Shown here one piece after another: positions 55,901 through 64,000 of a stretch of 64,000 nt of DNA. Both the position numbers and the translations under genes were made by a program. The stretch is taken from NCBI GenBank assembly GCA_047495785.1, contig JBLDXI010000042.1, positions 992,001 to 1,056,000 of the forward strand, read 5' to 3'. This DNA is from Lepidodermella squamata (Eukaryota > Gastrotricha). Every line of letters starts with the position of its first letter. The stretch's first letter is position 1. Below the pieces are notes generated by a model, which was not told the origin of the DNA, searched no databases, and saw only the letters and a program-made list of their open reading frames with translations.

Positions 55901-56938
55901 GTTTCGAACGAACTAGGCGTAACTCCTCTGTCAATCGCGACGAGATACGGCTTCACTCGGATCTCGAAAATGTTCATCGAGTATTGGCAGAATCTCCCGG
56001 AAGATCCTGGTTTAATAGTCGAGCTAGAGACAAAACGAGCCCCTCTCCACTGGGCGGCTGAAAGTGGAGATTTAGGCCTAGTTATCTTCCTAGCAGAGCG
56101 ATCGCCCCTATCTATCGATCTCAGAGACTCCGAGGGCTTTACCCCGATTCATCTTGCGATTAAGAAGAAACGCTACCCTATAGTTCATCACCTGGTTGAG
56201 GTTTCGATGTATACGGTCAATGTTCCTGATCTGGATGGGAAATGGCCTATTTCGATGGCTGCGGAGGTTGGGTCGTTAGAGCTGGCCGTTCTTCTAGGCG
56301 AACGCTACCCTGAAACAATCGATAAGTGCGACGATCGAGATGGCAAAACTGCTCTATGTCTCGCGGCTGAAAACGGCCATCTCGAGATAGTGAAATACTT
56401 CGCAGAAAAGTCGCCTGATCTCCTAAAATTGGGCTCGAAAGGCCAAGTTCTTCCGATAATGTTCGCCTCAGCTCATGGCAATCTCGACTCGGTGAAATAT
56501 CTCAGTGAAAAGTGGTTCGAAAGCCTGAAAATGACAGATCGGGACGGCAAAACACCGCTTCACTTCGCGATTGCAGCAAATCAAATCGAGGTGACAAAAT
56601 TTCTATCAACAACTTGCCCTGAAACTATTCGGTACAAAGAGTCGACTACAGGCCGAACCCCTTTAGCCGTAGCCGCTTTTGTAGGCAGTTTGGTCTCAGT
56701 TGAGTTTCTCAGCTCGAAATGGCCTGACGCTATGAAAATGTGTGACAATGACGGCCAAACCCCGCTGATGCTAGCTGTCAGTAAGAAGCACGTGATAGTC
56801 GCTAAATTTCTCGCCCAGAGATGCCCGGAATCGATTGACATTCAGGACAATACTGGCTACACACCGCTAACACTGGCTGATTTGAATAATCTCACTGAGA
56901 TATCTGAATTTTTAGCCGTCTTGAGTAAACGGAAATAA
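52982..56938 (+). CDS. NLR-like gene A: TIR, tandem NB-ARC-like NTPases, ankyrin repeats (in-frame TAG)
   Basis: Three exons: 52982-53155, 53205-53586 and 53640-56938 (introns 49 and 53 nt), 1284 codons in one frame except for a TAG at 53397-53399. TIR domain: KPFLYISRTLDYKSSEIQWL, then RCEAVLICFS and AEIEYAA, whose Glu matches the catalytic Glu of TIR NADases. After the TAG come a linker, NTPase domain 1 (Walker A GRAEVGKT, Walker B CLFVLDNV, then a GLP motif), NTPase domain 2 (Walker A GSGGNGKST, Walker B ILFILDD), a winged-helix part (FRYFTFLLLNPGK), an MHD-like IHQVLHE, and about 14 ankyrin repeats to the C-terminus. Role inferred: cytosolic sensor of the STAND class. The TAG would yield a TIR-only protein unless read through; it may mark decay, a polymorphism or an error. 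Paralogs B and C continue across the matching site. Confidence 0.82.
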
Positions 56939-57187
56939 AATAACCAAGTCGCAATATTGCCAACGGGTTTTTCGCCTTATTAATTATTCATAATTCTTAC
57001 CTGGGGTTGTATATCGATTCGCGATGGGCTAAATCAATATAAAGAAGCGCGTCTCACCTAACGAACGAAGCAAACAGACGCAAAAACACACATACCGCGC
57101 TGTTCGTAAAGTAAAACGGGGAATTCTACGTCAACCACAAATGGTCCACCAAGCGTCGATTTGAACGAATTATCTCCTAGTGGCCCG

Positions 57188-60100
57188 ATGATAGGGCTCA
57201 CGAATCTTAATCGGCCCATAGTCTACATCAGCCATTGCCATGATTACCGGCCTAGTGATGCAGCTTGGATTGCGAATCGACTACTTGCCCATTTTCAAGT
57301 GATTTTCCGTGAAAGTCACGCAAATTTCGATGAAGAGAAGATGCGAGAGGTATGTTTTCTCGATACTCATCAAATCTTACTGATTTTCATTGAATTTCAA
57401 TCTCAGAACATCGGCAGAAGTGACTGCGTACTGATCTGCTATTCAAACAAGTATCGAGATAGGAAAAATTGTCTAGCCGAGCTGAACTATGCAGATCTAC
57501 AGCAGAAACCTTTTTTCACGGTAGTTCTACAAGAAGATGCTGAAAAAACTGGCCGGCCGTGGTTGGTCATTAATCAGCATGAATACAAGGTCTGCTCAAA
57601 TCCAGAGGCCGTTAACAGCGCTATTCACGACATTGTTTTTGGAGTCAAACAACAAATCGCTTTAGTTAAGTAAGTCTTCAAAGCCAGTTCACATTTTGGA
57701 GGTTAAAATCGATCTACACCAGGGGTGCGCTGAGGCTGTACGGCACCTCGTTCCCACAATACAAACTGTATGGCCGGAAGAAGGATGTTGTCGAAGAATT
57801 TGCTCAGCACATCCTGGAAATGTCAACAGGATCGAGCGATAATCGTGAGCTATCATTTTTGTTATCCCTAGCAACCGTTGCTGTGATAATGCGTCGTTTT
57901 TGAAAAAGGACGCTTTTTCATGGTAACCGTTGCTAAGGATGATTGAATTTCTATTTTAGTTGTCCTTGCGATCACTGGCAAAGCTGAAATCGGGAAAACG
58001 TGTTTCCTTATCGTAAATTGGCCAATTTGAACATGCAAGACCACTATCAAAACAAATGTGGCCTGCGTAACGCCTTATGGATCGACTGCATCAAATGGCG
58101 GGATCATTTCGACGAATTTCAGGCGACAGCCCTTCACAACAGAATTTTACATCTGATGAAACCTGTCGAGAAATCACGCGATTTTCTGATAGTCTTCGAC
58201 AGTGTTTACCGCTTCGACGTCTATAAGGCGATTCTCGACTTCGATTGCATCAAAAATGTGCCTAAAATCGTTGTATTGCGCGACGAAACTTACGACGAGT
58301 TCTTGAAAGAGTTCAATGGGTCGCAGACCAACTACAAGCCTCGACTGTTGAAACTACCGCCGTTCACTGATAAAGACATAGTGGCAATGTTACTGGACAC
58401 CCACGACCTTCGAAGCTACAACGCTGATCAGCAGGAGATTAATTCCATAGCGAGGGCTTGCATGGGCCTGCCTGGTAAAGCAACGAAAGCGGCTAATATT
58501 TTAAGAACAGGTTCGGCTTGAACCTAGCAATTTATAGTAAAATTGAACTCGATTAGAAATAGGTGAATGGAAGTCGGGTTTTTGCTGCGTGAAACGGCCA
58601 ACTAACGTCGACCCTCTAGCTGAGTGTCTTAGCATGAAAGATATCGTTAGACCCGAATTTCTGTCACCCGAAAAATTCGAATCTCTGAACGAGCCCAGGG
58701 CTCTAAAGTAAGTTGTAGAATGGAGCCTCCAACAATAATTTAGTAATCTTTCTTAATAGATTCGTTGGGGTACCCAATATTGACGTTGTAATCTACTCGA
58801 GGAGGGAAGAGCGTGATTTGCTCAAGGGGCTCAAATCTTTGATCGATGAGGAATCGAGAGGTGAGTCCACATTCCTACGCTTTCGTTCGACTATTGGGTG
58901 TTTCCAAAAGGGGTTCTCATGGTGTCTGGATCAGCTGGGAGTGGAAAATCGACCCTGGTCTCAAAGGCCCTCAGAAACCAACGAAATCTCGATTTTCTCA
59001 GAACCAAATGCAATATTTCAATTGTGATGTGGCTCAGCTGTTTCCGATGGGGCAAGGGGATTACTACGAGGGCAGTTACCCACGAGTTCTCCCAGGCCTT
59101 ACTACAGCTTGGCTCAAACCTCGCCTCAGACCAGGACTATCGGAAGTGGCTAAGAGTTCGGGACATGATTCAATTCTTCGAAGAGCTCAACAATCCATCG
59201 ATCTTATTTGTCCTGGACGATTGCTGTCACGTGACTGTATTTGGCACTTTCCGGAAATTGGTCGAAAACTCCCCCTGCATCGTCATAACCCGCGACGCCT
59301 CACTGATGATCGGTGTCAGAATTGCTCAACAAATCGATTTGCCCAAATTTTCGGACGCTGCAATTATCGATATGCTGCAAACGAACTACGAACTGAAGGA
59401 CAAATTGACAGATGAAAATCTGGCCGAAGTCGCGAAAAAGTGCTATGGGCTCCCTATTCTGGCTAATCTTGTCGGTGGGAGATTCGTCAGCCAGCAAAAT
59501 ACCCGGAAAATCCTTGTCCAGATTCGCTTTCAAGAGTCGCAACTTGTTGGGAATAACGGATCTCTGAAATTGAGCGAGGAAGCTTTGGTTCAACATCACT
59601 TCAAACAACTGATGGCTTTAAGAGATGAAGAAGAACGGTTCCGCTACTTCACCTTCCTCCTATTGAATCCTGGTAAGGCGATTCGCGTCAGTGAACTCGC
59701 GGCATTATGGGGCCTTGAAAATCCAACCGAAGCTTCGGCTCTACTAAGATCTTTCGAAGAATGTGGCTTGTTGAGGCAATCGAAATCCCAGGGCGAATTG
59801 GCGTTTCAAATCCATCAAATGTTACACGAAGGTGCTCTAATCCTAGCTAAGGCCTACTTCCGGCTCGAAGATGCAAACATATCCCAAATCCGCATTCAAA
59901 TCATGGCTGAATCAGCTTTGAAGATGAAAGGCTTGAACTATCGCTCCCCAAGCCCGCCGAATCTCGCGGCTCGAATCGCCCTATTCCTATACAAATCCAT
60001 CGCGTTGGATATGTCTGAACTTGCCAGGAAAATCGTGTTCAAATTCAACGGCGGCGAGTTTCGAATGATATCTAAAATGAGTATAGACCCGGTCTCTTTA

Positions 60101-61240
60101 CCGGAAATTGCGAAACCTCAATGCTCAGTAACTGGGTTAACAGCTCTAATGGTTGTGGCGAGGTATGGCGATGTAGACCTGGTTAAGATTGTCCGATACT
60201 TCTGCCCAGATTCTGTCCGCATCGTTAATGAAAAGGACGGAAGGACCGCTTTATCTTTCGCCGCTCAAAGCGGCCATTGCGACGCGGTTCAATCGCTGTT
60301 TCATTGGTGGCCTGAAGCTTTGACTTTGGTCGATAAATCTGAGATGACCCCCCTCAGCTGGGCTGTAGCGAATGATCACCCAGATGCGACGAGATTTCTC
60401 GCGAAGGAATGGCCAAGTGACGCTAGAATCGCCGACTCAATCGGCCGAACGCCGTTATCTATTGCGACCAAAAACGGGTATTCCCTAGTCGCGAAGGTCC
60501 TGACCGATAACTGGCTACTCCGGGTCCAGGATATGGGGCAAATGGTTGAGAGGGACACGAAACGTACCCCTCTCCACTGGGCGGCTGAGAACGGCGATTT
60601 GGGCATGGTGATTTTCCTATCTGAGAGGTACCCACTTGCTATAGATTGGAAGGACGTGAATGACCAAACGCCGATGCAAATCGCAGTTCAACTCGGGCAT
60701 TATGGTATAGTGCGGCATTTTGTTGAAATTTCGCCGTATACAGTCAATATTCCGGACTCGAACGGAAAATGGCCTGTTCAAGTTGCGGCGGAGAAGGGGT
60801 ATCTAGACATGGTCCATATCCTGTTGGCGAAGTACCCCGATGCGGTGGACCAATTCGATGAAATCGGGGGTAGGACGCCTGTTTCAATAGCCGCAGAGAA
60901 CGGGCATCTCTCCGTTGTGAAATTCCTCCACCAAAAGTCACCGAAATGTATAGAGGTACCGTCCAATACTGGCAGGATACCTGTTATGTGGGCTGCTATG
61001 AATGGACATCTTCCAGTAGTGATATTTCTAGCGGAACAATGGCCTGGGGGCCTGAGAATAATGGATAAGAGCGGGAAAGCGGCTCTTCACCACGCCCGTG
61101 AGAGAAATCACGTTGAAGTGGCCAAGCTACTCTCTGACCTGTGTCCTGAATATCTGATAGTTCAGGAATCAGCCGCTCTAATGATTCCTCATGAAATTCA
61201 TGCTTTGATACCGGTTGATGATCAGTCTTCAACAGCTTAG
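57188..61240 (+). pseudogene. NLR-like gene B: TIR, tandem NB-ARC-like NTPases, ankyrin repeats (1-nt frameshift)
   Basis: Seven exons: 57188-57349, 57407-57669, 57723-57844, 57960-58510, 58563-58707, 58760-58860 and 58911-61240. TIR: RPIVYISHCHDYRPSDAAWI, RSDCVLICYSNKYRDR, AELNYAD. Linker as in C. NTPase 1 starts GKAEIGKTCF; right after CFLI the frame slips by one base (near 58009) and continues with NMQDHYQNKCGLRNALWID. NTPase 2: GSAGSGKST and ILFVLDDCCH; winged helix FRYFTFLLLNPGK; MHD-like IHQMLHE; then ankyrin repeats (GLTALMVVARYGD, RTPLHWAAENGDLGMV and others). Exon lengths sum to one base short of a multiple of three, confirming a single indel. Compared with A, the middle part has extra introns. 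Intron 3 carries a small MITE. It may be a recent pseudogene or a sequencing error. Confidence 0.75.
57860..57945. repeat. Small MITE in intron of NLR-like gene B
   Basis: TTATCCCTAGCAACCGTT at the left and AACCGTTGCTAAGGATGA at the right are imperfect inverted ends about 80 bp apart; the centre has GACGC/GCGTC pairing. Confidence 0.55.
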
Positions 61241-61755
61241 TAACGTCTCTACTCGCTTTTTTCCTTATTAGTAATTAGTAGCTTTATCTTGTCCTTCAAC
61301 TCTCATTTTCCCGGTTGAAACGTTTGAAACGAACAGAAAGCTGTTTCCTTACTTCCAATGCATTGTCAATTACTGAATAAAACAAGAAACTGAAAGCTCT
61401 CATTATTTATAAGCAAATACGGCCGGGGCTCTTTGGCTTTTAGGATTGGAGATAAGGTTCTAAAATCGCTGTATCCACAACCCCTGATTTTCGACTGATT
61501 TTTACATTTTCATTGACCAAAAATAGATAAGAAGATTTGCGATATTTTTATGTCTACGCGTGTTGTAATTGTGTTATCAATAATTTATCTTGCGGTGTCA
61601 TTAACTATTCTATCAAATACCGATCATCTCAATGGCCACAACACACGGTCGATATCTCGTTAAGGTCTTAGCAACCTGCGCTCACTCGTGTCTCCCACAC
61701 GGGACAATTCGACCCTGTTAGGTTAGTAGGGCATATCATCTCTCAATTTCAAACG
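61241..61755. other. Spacer between NLR-like genes B and C
   Basis: AT-rich; no ORF of note. TTAGCAACCT just before gene C resembles TTAGCAACTA before gene A (52922-52931), possibly a shared 5' feature. Confidence 0.4.
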
Positions 61756-64000
61756 ATGGCTAGCCTAGGCAAACCGGTGATTTTCATCAGCTATCATCCC
61801 GCTGTAAGGAAGAATGACGTATTATTGCTGGCTAAAAAGCTCGCCAGTAATTTTGTTGTCAATTATGAAAAATCGAGCAATCCAGATGTTAACAGAACTA
61901 AAGAAGTAAGCATAACTCATAAACTGCCCTAAAATTCTTGAAATACTCTTACTTTCCAGACAATTGAACGAAGTGACTGTTTTCTCGTCTGTTATTCGAA
62001 CAAATATCGAGAGAGATCCGTCAATTTGATCGAGCTAACTTATGCTGACTTTAGGCGCAAACCAATCTATTCAATTTTGATGGAGGAAGACATACAACGA
62101 ACAGGGAATCCTTGGCAGATCCTCAGTCAACACGATCAAATCAAGTGTCTAACAGCCGAAGATATCAAAAACTCAACAAGTGACGTAGTAGTCGGGTTAA
62201 AACGCGTTTTGGCTGCTTCTAAGGCAGGAATAAGGCTAATCGGCTGCCAGATACCTCATGAGAAGCTTTACCAAAGGAAAAAAGAGGTTTTGGATGGTTT
62301 TCTTGGCAATGTCCATGGAATTTCTACAAATCCAGATGAATGTAAGCCTTTCTAAGAAGAAACGACTTGAAATTTCAGAACTGTCGTTATTCCAGCTCTT
62401 TTGGTTGTAACCGGAACGGCTGATGTAGGAAAAACTTGCTTTGTAGTCAACATATTGCGAGATCCAGCTCAACTAGACTATTTTTCATCGAAATGTGGTT
62501 TGAAAGCTGCATTTTGGATCGACTGCATCAAGTTTCGCTATGACTTCGACCAGTTTTCTATCGACAGGTTCAAGCAACGATTAGATGCGTTAGTCAAGTC
62601 GCAGCATCCTGAAATTGAGACTTTGCCAGTTGGCGGGCCAGATGGTACCTCATACGACTGCCTTTTCGTTTTTGATAACGTGTTCAATGCTCAAATTCTG
62701 CAAGTCATTCATGAACATTGCAGTTCACATCTATGGCCAACGATTGTGATCATTCGAGAGGAAAACTTGGATGAGATTCAAATCAAAGCGAGAAAAATTC
62801 GGCACCGAAAATTTGAGGTTTCAGCTTTTACAGAACAAGATATTAATGACATGCTACTGGAAACGTTCGAACTAAGGAAGTACAACCTTGATCAACAAGA
62901 AATACGGAATATTGCGAAATCTTGCGCTGGAAATCCAAGAAAAGCAGTTCAAGCTGCAAAAATTCTCCGAGCTGAAGGTACGGGTCTAGTTAATCCCATA
63001 TTTCTACAAAAAGTATGATTCTAGGTGAGCAAATTTCGATCTCATGCTGTTTGAAACGAACAAGTAAGGTCGACCCTCTATCGGAATGTTATCCCGAAAT
63101 CCAGCAAAAGTCGACACTTGAAGTTATAAAAACTGAGCCTGATACCAGCTCGCATTCGGCATTCCCAGCTCGAAGCAACGTATACTATAAAAGAAAAGAA
63201 GATTCAGTTTTCCAAGCCGGATTGATAGCGGTATGTGAAGCTGAGGCCGATCATACGCTCTGTGTTAGTGGCTCGGCTGGGTCCGGGAAAAGCTGCCTAG
63301 TCTCAACAAATCTACGCCAAAAAGCGATGGTTGAGATCCTCAAAGACCGATTCAAGATCCATGTTGCGATTTGGGTCGATTGCTACAGATGGAGGAAAGG
63401 CGTGACAAATCGAGACGAAGTGTTCGAGTTCAGCCAAACCGTACTGAATCTGCTTAAATCGAAATTCCGCGTTCAATCTATGGAAGAAATCTACTCGGTC
63501 GCGAAATTCATTCAAGTCGTGAAAAACGAATTAGGGCAACGAATCTTGTTCATTTTCGACAATTTTCAACATTCAACGATTTTGGAAATGTTCCGGAAGT
63601 ACCTTGAGGTCCAATCGCCCTGCATTGTGATATCTGAGCCTGGGAATGAGCCGAATAGTAACATTATCGAAATCGGGAAATTGCCTGAGGAGGTCGTTGT
63701 AGACCATCTCCAGACAAGTTGTGAGTTGAAAGACCGGCTTAGTTTCGAAGAGCTCTCCGAAGCAGCGAAATTGAGCGATGGTTCATTCGTGGCAGCTTCC
63801 CTTCTCGGAGGCCAACTTACTCACCAGAAGAGAATCCTTGCGAGAACTGAGCTAAAATCGATGTTAACCTCAGAAATCAATCAATCGACTGTAGAGGCAT
63901 TGGATGGAGCTGAGAAACGGAAGTTTTTTACTTTCCTCCTGTTCAACCCTGGGACGTCACTCCTAACAACAGATCTTGCCAAGCTTTGGGGCTTAGCAAA
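61756..64000 (+). CDS. NLR-like gene C: TIR, tandem NB-ARC-like NTPases (3' end beyond window)
   Basis: Four exons so far: 61756-61905, 61960-62341, 62396-62977 and 63025 to the window end; introns 54, 54 and 47 nt; frame open throughout. TIR: KPVIFISYHPAVRKNDVLLL, RSDCFLVCYSNKYRER, LIELTYAD (putative catalytic Glu). Linker (SKAGIRLIGCQIPHEKL). NTPase 1: Walker A GTADVGKTCF, Walker B CLFVFDNV, then KSCAGNPRKAVQAAK (the GxP-like site). NTPase 2: Walker A GSAGSGKSC, Walker B ILFIFDN, and the start of the winged-helix region (KFFTFLLFNPGT). No stop or frameshift is present, so this is the least damaged member of the three. Ankyrin repeats are expected to follow outside the window by analogy. Confidence 0.85.

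Noticed and set aside
58846-59415. 189-codon ORF overlapping NLR-like gene B in another frame
   Set aside because: The conserved frame is the NTPase 2 frame with GSAGSGKST; this is a shadow.

Overview
The window is eukaryotic, from an animal with a compact genome. Most coding genes are split by very small GT-AG introns (typically 46-57 nt, a few only 28-31 nt) with acceptors such as TTTTCAG. The genes are metazoan types: Cys-loop ligand-gated channels, a 7TM receptor, trypsin-like proteases, CCP/ankyrin proteins, C-type lectin domains and TIR/NB-ARC proteins. There is one elongator tRNA-Met and no operon or ribosome-binding-site architecture. A short (CCCTAA)n tract is of the TTAGGG telomere type, which argues weakly against nematode (TTAGGC) or arthropod (TTAGG) origin. 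I cannot place the species; a small-genome invertebrate such as an appendicularian is only a guess.

Layout. 0.9-5.8 kb: two minus-strand genes for secreted, low-complexity, N-glycosylation-rich proteins. 6.2-8.9 kb: a convergent-direction-free pair of secretory ankyrin proteins, the first a CCP(sushi)-ankyrin fusion. 8.9-15.4 kb: four Cys-loop channel paralogs (three minus, one plus) sharing an intron position, with a small MITE family between and inside them. 15.4-17.4 kb: a minus-strand pseudokinase-like/ankyrin fusion. 17.86 kb: tRNA-Met(CAT). 18-39 kb: three copies of a trypsin-like protease gene (one frameshifted, one truncated, one intact), interleaved with a segmental duplication carrying two copies of a secreted Cys/Thr-rich gene. 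The first of these carries in its second intron a 2.63-kb element with 145-bp terminal inverted repeats, a Ulp1-type protease ORF and a 2A-like motif. 33-36.7 kb: an intronless secreted PQQ-type propeller protein and an unrecognised two-exon gene. 40.5-41.8 kb: a 7TM receptor. 43.2-49.1 kb: a modular secreted protein built of three-cysteine modules followed by C-type lectin domains. 50.8-52.5 kb: a 5'-truncated non-LTR retrotransposon abutting a LamG-domain gene fragment.

53-64 kb is the most interesting part: a head-to-tail cluster of three paralogous STAND/NLR-like genes with architecture TIR, NB-ARC-like domain 1, NB-ARC-like domain 2 with winged helix and an MHD-like motif, then ankyrin repeats. 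The first has an in-frame amber codon after TIR, the second a one-base frameshift in the first NTPase domain, and the third is open but runs off the window. The tandem pair of complete P-loop NTPases in one NLR-like chain, and rapid gene-to-gene decay, suggest an immune-type gene family under turnover.

Exon coordinates in the entries were derived by hand from splice signals and frame continuity, and for the multigene families by agreement between paralogs.
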